This document shows, one piece after another, positions 1-9,670 of a DNA stretch of 64,000 nt (position 1 is the first letter of the stretch; each line of letters starts with the position of its first letter). Source of the stretch: SAR324 cluster bacterium (lineage in GTDB: Bacteria > SAR324 > XYD2-FULL-50-16). The translations under genes were made by a program, and so were the position numbers. The notes under the pieces are model-generated. The model worked only from the letters and a program-made list of their open reading frames with translations. It was not told where the DNA came from and made no database searches. Where the stretch lies: positions 62,001-126,000 of the forward strand of contig JANQGX010000090.1 of the NCBI GenBank assembly GCA_028282885.1, read 5' to 3'.

Positions 1-1134
1 TCTGATATCACCCCCGGTATCATCCTGGTGGAAGAGGGGTCGATTGCGGCGTTGAGTAAAAAACCATCGGGATTGAAGATCACTGAAAAGTATGAATATG
101 CCATTCCCGGTTTCGTCGATATTCACACCCACGGCCTCGCCGGTTTTGATATCATGGACGGAACCAAAAAATCCCTTTCAGCCCTGGCGAAGAGCCATCT
201 GAAGGCCGGCACCACCTCTTTCCTTGGTACGACCCTGACAGCTCCGTTGCCCAAGCTGGGGAGAATCATAAAAAAGGGTCGTGATTACCTGGAGGCCAAC
301 CAGAAACGCGCCCTTTCCGGAAAAGAGGCCGATATCCTGGGATTTCATCTCGAAGGTCCCTGGATATCCGTACCCAATAGCTGCGCCCACAATCCAAAAC
401 ACATTATCGGACCCGGATCTGATTCGGAAAGCTTTGTGGAAGAGAATGCGGACTGCATTCGGATGATAACAATGGACTATCAGGGCAGAAAGAGTGATTC
501 GTTTCTGCAGACCCTCAAAAACAGCGGGATTATTGCAGCCTGCGGGCACGATGATTCAAGGGATACCCTGATCCAAAGGGGATTTAAAAAGGGCATCAGT
601 CATGTCACCCATATCTATTGCTGCACTTCCCATTTTCACAAACGCGGTATCGATAAACACCTGGGCGTTGCCGAGATGGCATTGATGACGGAGGGGATCA
701 CTGTCGAAGTCATTGCCGACAACCACCATATAACCCGTCCTATCTGGGAGTTTATTACCCACAACAAACCCCTGGAGGAGGTGATTGTGGTCAGCGACAG
801 CATCAGGGCGGCAGGTTTGCCACGCGATCGGGAGCAAAAACTGATGTTGGAGGGAATGGAGATCTCAATTCGGGATGGGGTGGCGCTTCTTCCGGACGGA
901 TCCGGATTTGCAGGCAGTGTTACCAGCCTTTATGAAATGTTCCTTATTCTGGTCAAAAAGTGGAAGGTTTCCATGCAGGACGCCGTTCGGGTCACCTCCT
1001 ATAATCCGGCGAAAAAACTGGGGCTGGAAACACAAATTGGGGAGATTCGAAGAGGCAACGCGGCCGATATTCTTTTTCTGGATAAAAACTTGGTCATTAC
1101 AAAAATTCTGAAAAACGGAATCGTGGTCAAATAA
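1..1134 (+). CDS. nagA: N-acetylglucosamine-6-phosphate deacetylase, 5' end outside window
   Basis: Hydrolyses N-acetylglucosamine-6-phosphate to glucosamine-6-phosphate and acetate in amino-sugar catabolism, in the cytoplasm. The frame is open from base 1 (reading SDITPGIILVEEGSI), the usual N-terminal strand of the family, so the gene begins upstream; the GTG at 28 is internal. Visible: metal-binding HTH in VDIHTHG, HLEGPW, and the catalytic Asp in VSDSIRAAGL. The usual THLFNAM stretch is replaced by THIYCCTS, so this is a divergent member and the exact sugar could differ. The nagB-like gene follows 13 bp downstream, consistent with an operon. Assignment to the family is firm; strict substrate is inferred. 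Confidence 0.85.
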   Translation, partial: SDITPGIILVEEGSIAALSKKPSGLKITEKYEYAIPGFVDIHTHGLAGFDIMDGTKKSLSALAKSHLKAGTTSFLGTTLTAPLPKLGRIIKKGRDYLEANQKRALSGKEADILGFHLEGPWISVPNSCAHNPKHIIGPGSDSESFVEENADCIRMITMDYQGRKSDSFLQTLKNSGIIAACGHDDSRDTLIQRGFKKGISHVTHIYCCTSHFHKRGIDKHLGVAEMALMTEGITVEVIADNHHITRPIWEFITHNKPLEEVIVVSDSIRAAGLPRDREQKLMLEGMEISIRDGVALLPDGSGFAGSVTSLYEMFLILVKKWKVSMQDAVRVTSYNPAKKLGLETQIGEIRRGNAADILFLDKNLVITKILKNGIVVK

Positions 1135-1147
1135 AACCCTGAAGGCA

Positions 1148-1984
1148 ATGGTGATCGACTACTATAATTTTGATTTCGAAAGAGACGCCGCTTTATCCCC
1201 CCTGCCGTTTAAGCTGCTGGAAACGGATATCGATCTCTATTATGACATGGCGCTTTCTCTTTATTTTGAAATCGAGAAAAACAATGCCGTGAAACGGGAG
1301 ACTGTGGTCATCCTGCCCGTTGGACCGGTTTTTCAATACCGCAGATTCGTGAAACTTTGCGAAATGCGTGGCTTAGACCTCTCCGGACTGCACTGCTTTT
1401 TTATGGATGAGTATCTGGATGAGGATAAAAAACTTATCGATGATCAAAACCCGCTCTCTTTCAGGGGCTTCATCCGCGATGAACTGGTTGAAGCCATGCC
1501 ACCCGGCATGAACCTGAAGCGGGAAAACATCCATTTCCCGGACCCTGATGACTGTGCCGGTTTCGATCAAAGTCTCGAGCAGTTGGGGAATGCGGATATT
1601 TGTTATGCGGGTGTGGGGATAACAGGTCATCTGGCATTTAACGAACCGCCGGAAGAGGAAATGAGCGTAGGTGAGTTTCGAAACCTGCCCTCCCGAGTTG
1701 TTAAACTGGCTCCCGAAACGCTGACCATCAATTCCAATACAGCCATGAGAGGGGCAATAGAGAAAGTTCCCCGGTTTGCGGTAACAATCGGCTTCAAACA
1801 GATATTGGCAGCCAGCAAACTGCGGATTTACTTCAACAGACCCTGGCAGAGTAGTGTCATTCGGAAACTGCTCTTTGCTCCCGAATCGTCAGCTTTTCCT
1901 GCGACCCTGGTACGCACCCATCCCGGCGCCAGCCTCATTCTCACCCGGGAGGTAGCTGCCAGACCCGAGTTTGCCCTGAAGTAA
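1148..1984 (+). CDS. nagB: Glucosamine-6-phosphate deaminase/isomerase family protein
   Basis: 278 residues, close to the 266 of E. coli NagB. The family converts glucosamine-6-phosphate to fructose-6-phosphate and ammonia. Seen: FFMDEYL with the catalytic Asp (D87) and the signature GHLAFNEP with H161 and E166. In the motif GVGxxGH the residue before Gly-His, Asp or Asn in known enzymes (the ring-opening residue), is Thr159 here. That change, plus the divergent neighbouring NagA, raises the possibility of an altered substrate. The gene starts 13 bp after the deacetylase stop and the sugar symporter follows about 180 bp later. Confidence 0.8.
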   Translation: MVIDYYNFDFERDAALSPLPFKLLETDIDLYYDMALSLYFEIEKNNAVKRETVVILPVGPVFQYRRFVKLCEMRGLDLSGLHCFFMDEYLDEDKKLIDDQNPLSFRGFIRDELVEAMPPGMNLKRENIHFPDPDDCAGFDQSLEQLGNADICYAGVGITGHLAFNEPPEEEMSVGEFRNLPSRVVKLAPETLTINSNTAMRGAIEKVPRFAVTIGFKQILAASKLRIYFNRPWQSSVIRKLLFAPESSAFPATLVRTHPGASLILTREVAARPEFALK

Positions 1985-2115
1985 ACATCAAACCCTTTGG
2001 TAATCCGTATTTACTGTGCGATATCCCTTGACACGGTATCGCAGTCTGTTTAGTTTCAACGGATATCGGATTCCAATGGGTGAGAGTTCAACTGCCCGGC
2101 TCACATATAATCCTC

Positions 2116-2131
2116 CCCGGCTCAGGCCGGG
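2116..2131. other. Hairpin upstream of the symporter gene
   Basis: CCCGGC and GCCGGG separated by TCAG form a short, GC-rich stem-loop about 35 bp upstream of the symporter start. A TATAAT hexamer lies just before it at 2106-2111, but no good -35 is seen. It could be a transcript 5' stabiliser or an attenuating structure; no function is established. Confidence 0.35.
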
Positions 2132-2166
2132 ATTAACCGCAAAATACAGACCAGGGGAAGGTAATC

Positions 2167-3618
2167 ATGCAAACTGAACGACCCGTGAAACTTAGAAACA
2201 TGATGGCTTATGGTTTTGGTGAATTTTATGGAGGGGGTTCCTTCATTGTCATCAGTCTGCTGTTCATCTTCTTTCTGACTGATGTTGTAGGGATATCCCC
2301 TTTTCTGGCCGGGTTGATAGTTATGATCGGCAAGGGTTGGGATGCGATTTCCGATCCCATAATGGGTCATCTCTCCGATAACATGAAAAGCAGATACGGT
2401 AGACGCCGAATCTTTTTTCTGGTTGGCATTATTCCGGTTGCGGTTACCTTTTGCATGCTGTGGTTGTCGGTGAGGCTGGAGAGCGAACTGGTCAGCTTTC
2501 TCTATTATGCTTTGGCCTATCTGCTCTTCTCCACAGTTTTCACCATGGTCATGATTCCCTATCGGGCGTTGAATGCTGAAATGACCCTGGATTACAAGGT
2601 GAGAACCAGGTTGACGGCAACCAAGGCGATCTTCTCCCAGGTGGCCTCCCTGCTTTCGGCCACGGTACCCAAACTGATTGTTGATCGTCTTTATGCCGAT
2701 AATCCGTCCCAGGGATTTCTGGTGATGGGGATTGTCTTCGGACTGTTTTACGGGCTGCCCTGGCTGATTGTCTATTTTGGAACCTGGGAAATGCCGATTG
2801 ATGAGAATGAATCCAGCCCATCCTTCTGGTCGTTTTTCGGTAATTTCAAAACCCTCTTTGTCAACAGGTCGTTTCGCATCCAGCTAGGCATGTACATCAG
2901 CGCCTACACGGCCATGGATATTCTGATGGCCATGTTCATCTACTATCTCACTTATTATATCGGCCGCAAAGAGATCTTTTCTCTCTGCATGGGATCGATG
3001 ATTATCACCAATATACTCTTCGTACCGGTCTATACCTTTATTGCTAATAAAAGAGGGAAAGGTTTGGCTTATATTATCGGATTGGTTGTCTGGTTTTGTG
3101 CCATGGCCCTTTCTGTTTTTATGAGTAATACCACCCCGGTATTTGTGATTGTATTGCTGGCTGTGTTGATCGGAATCGGACTTTCCTCCGCAGTTTTCAT
3201 GCCCTGGGCCATGTTGCCCTCCATTATCGACGTGGACGAGCTGATTATGGGAAGGCAGCGTGCCGGAACCTGTTCCGGTGCTATGACGCTTGTTCGCAAA
3301 CTGGTGCAGGCGGTTGCCCTTTTTGTTTTCGGAATTGTTCTGGATCTGATCGGATATGTACCGAATGTCGCCCAATCCGAATCCACCCTCTTCTGGATGC
3401 GCATGATGTTTTTTATTCTTCCGGGAATCCTGATTATCCTTGGAGTGATCGTAGCCTTGCGGTTTAAAATCACTCCCTACACTCACGGGATTCTCCAGAC
3501 CGAGCTTGATCGATTAAGGTCGGGAGGGCAAAAAGATGAATCCTCTGATGAGACCCGGGAGGTGTGCCAGTTACTAACCGGGGTGAGTTATGATCGCTTA
3601 TATCCGGAAAAGGCATGA
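2167..3618 (+). CDS. GPH-family (MelB-like) sugar:cation symporter
   Basis: Inner-membrane secondary transporter of 483 residues, the usual length of the glycoside-pentoside-hexuronide:cation symporter family, with about 12 hydrophobic helices. The diagnostic MelB-type region is present: GKGWDAISDPIMGHLSD (D59 and D63 at the cation/sugar-site positions) followed by the loop RYGRRR. The ATG has a good ribosome site (AGGGGAAGG, 2153-2161). Its position after nagA and nagB suggests uptake of an amino sugar or a small N-acetylglucosamine oligosaccharide; the substrate itself cannot be read from sequence. Convergent with the hydrolase gene that ends at 3654. Confidence 0.85.
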   Translation: MQTERPVKLRNMMAYGFGEFYGGGSFIVISLLFIFFLTDVVGISPFLAGLIVMIGKGWDAISDPIMGHLSDNMKSRYGRRRIFFLVGIIPVAVTFCMLWLSVRLESELVSFLYYALAYLLFSTVFTMVMIPYRALNAEMTLDYKVRTRLTATKAIFSQVASLLSATVPKLIVDRLYADNPSQGFLVMGIVFGLFYGLPWLIVYFGTWEMPIDENESSPSFWSFFGNFKTLFVNRSFRIQLGMYISAYTAMDILMAMFIYYLTYYIGRKEIFSLCMGSMIITNILFVPVYTFIANKRGKGLAYIIGLVVWFCAMALSVFMSNTTPVFVIVLLAVLIGIGLSSAVFMPWAMLPSIIDVDELIMGRQRAGTCSGAMTLVRKLVQAVALFVFGIVLDLIGYVPNVAQSESTLFWMRMMFFILPGILIILGVIVALRFKITPYTHGILQTELDRLRSGGQKDESSDETREVCQLLTGVSYDRLYPEKA

Positions 3619-3653
3619 AAAGCCATGGCATTGTATCTGGCGGCTTAGCGGAT

Positions 3654-4553
3654 CTACTTAAGATTCCGTGAAAAAAAATCGGTAACCACCTGTTCCGCTT
3701 TTGCCGGATTGGCATTCCAAATGTACTCATGCCGGTCGCATTGAACGGTCCAAAGCTCTTTGGGATCTGCTGCGGCTGCATACAGTCTCTTCGCATGACT
3801 GTAATCCACATAATCATCCCCGTCACAATGCATGATGAATACCGGTCGCGGGGAAATACGGGCGATATCACGTTCGGGGATTACTTCGTAAAGATCCATG
3901 TTACCGCGGATGTTGATCATCCGGATTGCCAGGGAGAGAATGGGTGATCTGGACAGACCGAAATCCCGTTCGCCAACCTCTGCCATTTCATCGATAAAGT
4001 TGGCATAGGCACTGCTGAACAGACCTGCCTGAATTCGCTTGTCATCTGCCATACTCATGATTGCCGTGGCTGCGCCCATCGAAAAACCAAGGATACCGAC
4101 GGTACCGGCTTTTTTTTCCTTTAAGGCATAATCAACGGCTGCGGACACATCTTTTCTTTCGTGATACCCCATGGAAGCCAATGCTTTATCACCTTGGGAG
4201 AGCACCCTTGAGTTGTAGGCCACCAGGTTAAATCCTGCCTGATGAAGGGTTTTGGCGAATCGGAGTCCTTCGTGTATGCTTCCGCCGTGACCGTGAACCA
4301 GGACGATGGTGCGATCAGAGTTTTCAGCCGGAAGATACCAGCCGGAGAGTTGAACATCATCCGAGGTTTGCAGCGTAATATTCTCGAACTCAAGGGGAAT
4401 TTCCGACGGATCCTTGCAATAAACATAATGTTCGGTTCTGCAGCGGGATTTCGGGTAAAGCACCATGGAAGAAAAATACCAGGACCCGGCCAATGCAAGA
4501 ATCAGGATTAACAGAACAAGGATAGATATGAGGATGATTAATTTTTTACGCAT
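3654..4553 (-). CDS. Membrane-anchored alpha/beta hydrolase
   Basis: 299 residues. A single hydrophobic helix (about residues 5-27, LIILISILVLLILILALAG) anchors an alpha/beta-hydrolase domain. Seen: oxyanion-region HGHGG (87-91), nucleophile elbow GFSMG with S158, acid region HCDGDDYVD, and a C-terminal His in CDRHEY, so the Ser-Asp-His triad looks complete. The closest-looking families are BAAT/YfhR-type serine hydrolases. No neighbour indicates a substrate. It stands alone on the minus strand, facing the sugar symporter with 35 bp between the stops. Confidence 0.75.
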   Translation of the reverse strand: MRKKLIILISILVLLILILALAGSWYFSSMVLYPKSRCRTEHYVYCKDPSEIPLEFENITLQTSDDVQLSGWYLPAENSDRTIVLVHGHGGSIHEGLRFAKTLHQAGFNLVAYNSRVLSQGDKALASMGYHERKDVSAAVDYALKEKKAGTVGILGFSMGAATAIMSMADDKRIQAGLFSSAYANFIDEMAEVGERDFGLSRSPILSLAIRMINIRGNMDLYEVIPERDIARISPRPVFIMHCDGDDYVDYSHAKRLYAAAADPKELWTVQCDRHEYIWNANPAKAEQVVTDFFSRNLK

Positions 4554-5018
4554 AGCAACGACTCTTTAATGGCTTTAACTGTTAGGTTGGGACGTGATAA
4601 AAAATCATTGTTATCCCAGCTCTAGCACTAATCACAGACTGAGTCCAGATGATAAAACACAACAAGGCATTATCTCATCCGGAAGCTGATCACGAACTGG
4701 TAATTGAAATCAAATGCTCATTCCCGGCTAACAATTGGGATCTAAATTCATGCGTTATTGGGAGATGCAGATCGGTTGGTGATAACGGGATGTTACAAAA
4801 GTTCTGTCGCATGGAAACAGATTTCCAGGGAGAGTTTTCAAATTGGTAAAAATCAAGTATCTTGAGCTGATGCTCCGGTTGGTTCAGCGGACTAATCTCA
4901 AAACTGGCTGCCCGGAATAATCAGAAAAACCCATTCGGCCGATTAAAGCCTTGAATTTGTGAGGAAATTCGAAATCAACCAGGGAAGGGTTGACGGATTT
5001 CATGTGAGGAATGCGTTA
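4554..5018. other. Gene-free intergenic stretch
   Basis: 465 bp between the divergent hydrolase and DedA genes. A 66-codon open frame at 4649-4849 has no ribosome site and low-complexity composition and is not called. No convincing promoter, repeat or RNA structure was seen. Confidence 0.5.
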
Positions 5019-5678
5019 ATGGAAAGTGGAACATTTGCAGGTAAAGTATTTGTTTTTGTTACCGGTCTGACCGGATTCAACGCTTATGCGGCAATATTGG
5101 CAGTGCTTTTTGCCTGCGGTCTTGGGGTTCCCATTCCCGAGGATATCACCCTTTTTGCAGCAGGATTGCTGGCGTATAAAGGCCAAATCTCTCTCACCGG
5201 AGCTGTCCTGGTTGGCCTGGCCGGTGTCTTGGTGGGAGATACCTTTATTTATACCATCGGCAGGATTTTTGGCAGAAGGGTTCTGACGTGGCCGGTCTTC
5301 CGCCGGCTCTTCACTCAAACTCGCATGGAAAAAGCCGAAAGAAGGATCCAGAGAAATGCCAGGATCATCTGCTTTACCTCCCGTTTTGCTCCCGGTTTGA
5401 GAGCTCCCATTTATCTGACTTCAGGAATTCTGAGAATCCCCTTCTCCACTTTTTTTACCATGGATGCGCTGGCTGCGCTGATCAGCGTTCCGGTCTGGGT
5501 TTATCTAGCCTATTTTCTGGGTGATAAAATCGAGCAACTTTTCGAGATAGCCAAAACGGCGAAACTGGGTATTGGGATTATTCTGGTTGTTTTGCTGGCG
5601 TTTTTCATCTTTCACAAACTCCGCAAACGATTCCTCAACAAGGCGCCTGTCAGGGGTAAAATCACAAAGGTGCAATGA
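5019..5678 (+). CDS. DedA/SNARE-associated family membrane protein
   Basis: 219 residues from the ATG at 5019, which has GAGG 11 bp upstream; an in-frame GTG at 4959 would add 20 polar residues and is less likely. The DedA signature is present: GLGVPIPEDITLFAAG (the E/F-x-PGE-type loop), then GDTFIYTIGRIFGR and FTSRFAPGLRAPIYLTSGI containing the conserved Arg residues. Four to five membrane helices are visible and the tail is basic. Family members flip or recycle lipid carriers such as undecaprenyl phosphate; which lipid is used here is unknown. The next gene follows after 53 bp on the same strand. Confidence 0.85.
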   Translation: MESGTFAGKVFVFVTGLTGFNAYAAILAVLFACGLGVPIPEDITLFAAGLLAYKGQISLTGAVLVGLAGVLVGDTFIYTIGRIFGRRVLTWPVFRRLFTQTRMEKAERRIQRNARIICFTSRFAPGLRAPIYLTSGILRIPFSTFFTMDALAALISVPVWVYLAYFLGDKIEQLFEIAKTAKLGIGIILVVLLAFFIFHKLRKRFLNKAPVRGKITKVQ

Positions 5679-5731
5679 AATCAGCATTCACGAAGCTTGG
5701 GTAACTCAAAAACCGGAACTGGAAGAGTGAG

Positions 5732-6160
5732 ATGAGACTGGAAGAACAGGTCTGCTCAATGGAGCAGGCAAAGAAGTTGGTTGATTTGGGATTGCAACTC
5801 TCGACCTGTTATTACTGGCTGGAGCAAGGTAACGTCGGAATGGAAACGCAGACTTTGCTTTCGGAATCAGACATTACTTCTATTGCTGATGCTCATTTCT
5901 ACCCGGCCCCAACCGTCGCAGAGTTGGGAATTTTGCTTCCAACCGAGATCACCGATGAGGATGAGGACTACTATCTCCAGGGGAGCATTGGAGACCGCAG
6001 GGGAGAGTTCTTTTACATTTGGTTTCAATCCGCCCTGGACAATATCGAATGGGAGTTGTTTCCCGCCATTGAAAAAGATACCGAGGCTGAAGCAAGAGCC
6101 GAAGCGCTGATCTGGCTGCTGGAGAACGGAATGGTCAAGCCGGAAAACCTCAGGCTTTGA
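5732..6160 (+). CDS. Hypothetical acidic protein
   Basis: 142 residues, strongly acidic, with no signal peptide or membrane helix. It has the layout of an uncharacterised widespread family: an N-terminal stretch with CYYWLEQGN, the phrase PAPTVAELGILLP, and a C-terminal helix ALIWLLENGMVKPENL. Relatives are often met near phage or mobile DNA, but nothing else here is phage-like. The start has a GGAAGAG ribosome site. Function unknown. Confidence 0.65.
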   Translation: MRLEEQVCSMEQAKKLVDLGLQLSTCYYWLEQGNVGMETQTLLSESDITSIADAHFYPAPTVAELGILLPTEITDEDEDYYLQGSIGDRRGEFFYIWFQSALDNIEWELFPAIEKDTEAEARAEALIWLLENGMVKPENLRL

Positions 6161-6191
6161 GCCTGTTTCAGCGCGAAAGCTCCAGCATCTC

Positions 6192-6413
6192 TTGCCGGTC
6201 TTACCAAGTCAAAAGCAAACCCTCCTTCATCATTATCCGAATACTGACCATCGTCTGGCTCGAATCACGGGGATTTATGTTGATGATAATGATTATCTCT
6301 ATATCACCGGAACCATTGATGTGGAAAGATCTCCAATTGAGGAAGGCATAAGCTTTGACGGTACCAACGATGCTTTCATCATGAAGCTGAATTCTGATGG
6401 TGATATTCAGTAA
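6192..6413 (+). pseudogene. Relic of a beta-propeller (SBBP-type) repeat protein
   Basis: The open frame reads through one typical seven-bladed-propeller repeat: ITGIYVDDNDYLYITG followed by FDGTNDAFIMKLNSDGD. Full proteins carry many such repeats behind a signal peptide; here there is one repeat, no ATG or ribosome site, and a stop straight after it. It is best read as the surviving 3' scrap of a larger secreted propeller gene. Its last 35 bp overlap the end of the acetyltransferase gene on the other strand. Confidence 0.6.
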
Positions 6414-6900
6414 GATATCGTTGCATCCAGATAATATCGAAGGTTTTTCCCTGTTTCCTGCAGATGCCGGCAAATTTACCACACTCGATGAACCCGTTCT
6501 TCCGGTGAAAATCGAGACTGGGCTGGTTCAACGATGAGATACAGGCCAGCACTATCTCGATCCCCATCTCAACCCCGTCTTCAAACAACTGTTCCAGTAA
6601 TCTCTTGCCGATTCCCATCCGCGTGTACCCTTCCTTCAGAAAATAGGTGATATTTGCTACATGGTCAAAAGCGGGATAGGTATGATGAGGATGAAGGCAA
6701 CCATATCCGACAATATCACCATCTTCCAGCTCAGCCACGTAAAAGGGAAGATCTCCGATAACCTGCTTCAGCTTGGTGTAGTATTGAGGGCCGACCGATT
6801 GTTCCGTAAAAGCGGCAAAACTGTTCTCAACGTAACTATTAAAAATATCAATCACAAAAGGCCTGTCCTTGGGACGGGACCTTCTCAAGTTGATGTTCAT
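6379..6900 (-). CDS. GNAT-family N-acetyltransferase (phosphinothricin acetyltransferase-like)
   Basis: 173 residues. The GNAT fold is visible: N-terminal RRSRPKDRPFVIDIFN, beta-strand FYVAELEDGDIVGYGCL, the acetyl-CoA loop GYTRMGIGKRLL, and CISSLNQPSLDFHRKNGF at the C-terminal half, the pattern of Pat/YncA-type enzymes that acetylate small amines. The core ends at IWMQRYL; the last ten residues are encoded antisense to the propeller relic, suggesting the original stop was lost or replaced at a junction. No strong ribosome site is seen. Substrate unknown. Confidence 0.75.
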   Translation of the reverse strand: MNINLRRSRPKDRPFVIDIFNSYVENSFAAFTEQSVGPQYYTKLKQVIGDLPFYVAELEDGDIVGYGCLHPHHTYPAFDHVANITYFLKEGYTRMGIGKRLLEQLFEDGVEMGIEIVLACISSLNQPSLDFHRKNGFIECGKFAGICRKQGKTFDIIWMQRYLTEYHHQNSAS

Positions 6901-7097
6901 TTTGGTAATGGGATCGATTTATATGGAGTTCGGGACCGTTTATTAAAGGCCCGAAATGAGTGTCTGTACAGTTCAAACGAGTTTTGGCTAAAAAGCGAAT
7001 ACCATTGCCGCACCAGACTACAAGTCTATGAAAGTGGATCGCCTGCGTCAATTGTCCGCGACAGATTCAGGCAGAGATCCGGTAAGCCGGATTGACA

Positions 7098-9410
7098 CTA
7101 TTTCTTATCACCCGTCAAAAACATGATCGCCGGTAACAACAGTAAATTGGTGATCAGTGCCGTTATCAGGATAATCCCGGAAAAGAATCCAAAATAGATA
7201 TTGGGGACAAAGGAAGAGAGCATCATGATGCTGAAACCGAAATAGAGAATCAAAGAGGTGAAGATGATAGCCCTTCCTGATTCAGTGACGGCCCTGTGGA
7301 CAGACTGCTTCCTGGTATTTCCCGCACGTCTGGAAACGATATAGCGATTCATAACGTGAATCGTGTCGTCCACGGCTATACCGAAACAGACGGCCGCCAC
7401 CATCATGGTCGAGAAGTCGAGATCGATCCTGAGAAATCCCATGATCCCACCGGCAGCTAAAATTGGAGAGAGACTGGGAACGATGGAGAAAAATCCGTAT
7501 TTCACCGATCTGAACAGCAGAAAAAAGCAGGCGATGATGGTCACAAAAGCAATGGAAAAAGAGCTGATGATGCCTTCCTGAATATAGACGCTCATGTTAT
7601 TCCAGAGAATGGTATCCCCGGCCAGCTCCGCTTTCAGATCCGGGAACTCACTGAGCAACTTGTCCTCAACCACGTCCACAATCCCCTGCATTTGTGAGGT
7701 CGGCATATTCCGAATACGGAGTGAGACCCTGAGGTATCTCTCATCAAAAGAGATCAAATCGGAGAGGTCCTCTTCCGGACTGGAGGTGCTGTAGAGGAAC
7801 AGGAGCTGGGCAACTAAATCACGGGTATCGGGAATGGTTTCAAAAGCCGGGTCATCGTTGTTCATCACACTGTGCATTTTTTTGAGATAATTCAGCATGG
7901 AATTAGCCTTACCGGTTCGATCCAGGGATTCGAGATAATCCTGAAAGCGCATCACTTCCTTCAAAAAACCGGGTTCCTTGATACCTCCTTCCTTACCGCT
8001 ATCCAGTATGAACTCCAGGTTATACCCCCCATTGTAAGTCTCATCAAAATAGAGCATATCCTGCCTGATTTTGGAGGCTTCTTTGAAGTTGTTGACGAAG
8101 TTGGTATCCACATTGATGGTCATGGCATAACGATAGGCAAGAACGGCCAGAAAAAGGCTGATTCCAACGACAATCCATTTATGGTTAAAGGCCAGCGGTG
8201 TCAGACGATTCGTCGCCCTGGCGATCAATCCTTCATGAATTCCGGTCCGCTTTTTTGATTTGGCGGGATGAAAGAAAGTGAGGATTGCAGGCAGGGTATA
8301 GATCGACAGAAAAAAGGCCAGAAAAACACCGATTGCAGCGATAATTCCGAATTCACGAATCGGCCTGAGATGGGTGGAGGCAACTGCCATGAATCCGAGT
8401 GATGTGGTCAGTGAAGTGTTAAAACAGGGAATAAAAAGCTTGCGGATGGCATGTCTGGAGGCATCTTTGGAGTTCATCCCGGCATCAATACCATGATAAA
8501 AATCCACAATGATATGCACGGAATCGCCAATGCCGATAGCGATCAACAGCACCGGCAGAACGGTGTTAATGCTGTTCAGCGCCCAGCCGAAAACACCGAT
8601 AAATCCGAAAGCGGCAAGAACTGAACCGAAGATCACCACCAGCGGCATCAGGATTCCCGATATCCTGCGAAAAGCCAGCCAGAGGAAGAGAATGGTCAGG
8701 CAAAACATCAGCGGCAGGGTGGTGCTGGTATCTTTCATAGTGGTGCTCAGAAAATTATCCGCGATGACAGGATTCCCGGCAAACCGAAGCCGATAGCCTT
8801 GATCCTGCAACCCCAACTCCTCGACAAAGGCATTAAAATCCTGAATCAGCTTTACCTGGTGGTCGATTTCTCCTTTTTTGTAAACGGTTTTAGCCATGAT
8901 GACGGTGTGGGTGAGATCTTCGGTGAGCAGATACTCATGTACCAGGGTTTCCCCTTTCATGATCTCCTCCATATTCCGCATCTCCTCCCTTGTCCCTTCC
9001 AGGGATTCGAGATCATCAATCAGGTCACTGACGGTCAGTACGTCGTCTTCAGCCCTCATATACTGGTAGTTGTAAAGTGAAGAAACCTTTTCCACGAACT
9101 CATGATCTTCGAGAAACTCATGCATGCGGGCGATAGCTTCCAGGTTCTGTTTGCTGAAAACCGTCTGTTCACCTTTCCTGGTTTCGATTCCGATGACGAA
9201 ATACTGGCTGCTGCCAAACAGCTCGCGCAGTTTCTCATATTTGACCAGGGCAACATCATTGGGGAGAAACCACATTTCGTTGGAATTATCAAAGTAAAGA
9301 TTTTTCATGGGAAGGGTTAATATAACCAAACCCAACAGGGTTGATACGATCACGAACCATCGCCGGGCAACGATAAAATCCGACCATTTTTCTATAAACC
9401 TGCCGATCAT
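7098..9410 (-). CDS. RND-superfamily (MMPL-type) exporter
   Basis: 770 residues, an inner-membrane proton-driven exporter built as two repeats of one helix, a large periplasmic loop and five helices. TM1 is near residues 18-35. The first repeat has GIGDSVHIIVDF and the second GIAVDDTIHVMNRY, the proton-relay helix carrying the acidic residues of the RND/MMPL class. No adaptor or outer-membrane channel lies beside it, as is usual for the stand-alone MMPL/hopanoid-type exporters that move lipids or hydrophobic compounds. It is divergent from the AraC-type regulator with 260 bp between. Confidence 0.85.
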   Translation of the reverse strand: MIGRFIEKWSDFIVARRWFVIVSTLLGLVILTLPMKNLYFDNSNEMWFLPNDVALVKYEKLRELFGSSQYFVIGIETRKGEQTVFSKQNLEAIARMHEFLEDHEFVEKVSSLYNYQYMRAEDDVLTVSDLIDDLESLEGTREEMRNMEEIMKGETLVHEYLLTEDLTHTVIMAKTVYKKGEIDHQVKLIQDFNAFVEELGLQDQGYRLRFAGNPVIADNFLSTTMKDTSTTLPLMFCLTILFLWLAFRRISGILMPLVVIFGSVLAAFGFIGVFGWALNSINTVLPVLLIAIGIGDSVHIIVDFYHGIDAGMNSKDASRHAIRKLFIPCFNTSLTTSLGFMAVASTHLRPIREFGIIAAIGVFLAFFLSIYTLPAILTFFHPAKSKKRTGIHEGLIARATNRLTPLAFNHKWIVVGISLFLAVLAYRYAMTINVDTNFVNNFKEASKIRQDMLYFDETYNGGYNLEFILDSGKEGGIKEPGFLKEVMRFQDYLESLDRTGKANSMLNYLKKMHSVMNNDDPAFETIPDTRDLVAQLLFLYSTSSPEEDLSDLISFDERYLRVSLRIRNMPTSQMQGIVDVVEDKLLSEFPDLKAELAGDTILWNNMSVYIQEGIISSFSIAFVTIIACFFLLFRSVKYGFFSIVPSLSPILAAGGIMGFLRIDLDFSTMMVAAVCFGIAVDDTIHVMNRYIVSRRAGNTRKQSVHRAVTESGRAIIFTSLILYFGFSIMMLSSFVPNIYFGFFSGIILITALITNLLLLPAIMFLTGDKK

Positions 9411-9670
9411 GAGATTCCTGGGCTGAGTTGAAGTTTTTGATGACCAGTTTTAAGGGTAAGGATTCCGGATCGGATCATCAAGGATTATTTCTGCGGACAT
9501 CAAGTCGAATAGCTTTGACTGAAAAACCTCTTTCGCTTTGAGCACCCGAACCTATTTTAGTGCACCCCATGGGAATGTCGGATTGACTTGATTATTCCGG
9601 CGGTTTAGCCTTTACCTTTAACAGCGGTTTTCAGGCACGAAAAGTATTCCCGATATCAATCTCAAAGAGA

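Noticed and set aside
4649..4849. 66-codon open frame before DedA
   Set aside because: No ribosome site and no family likeness.
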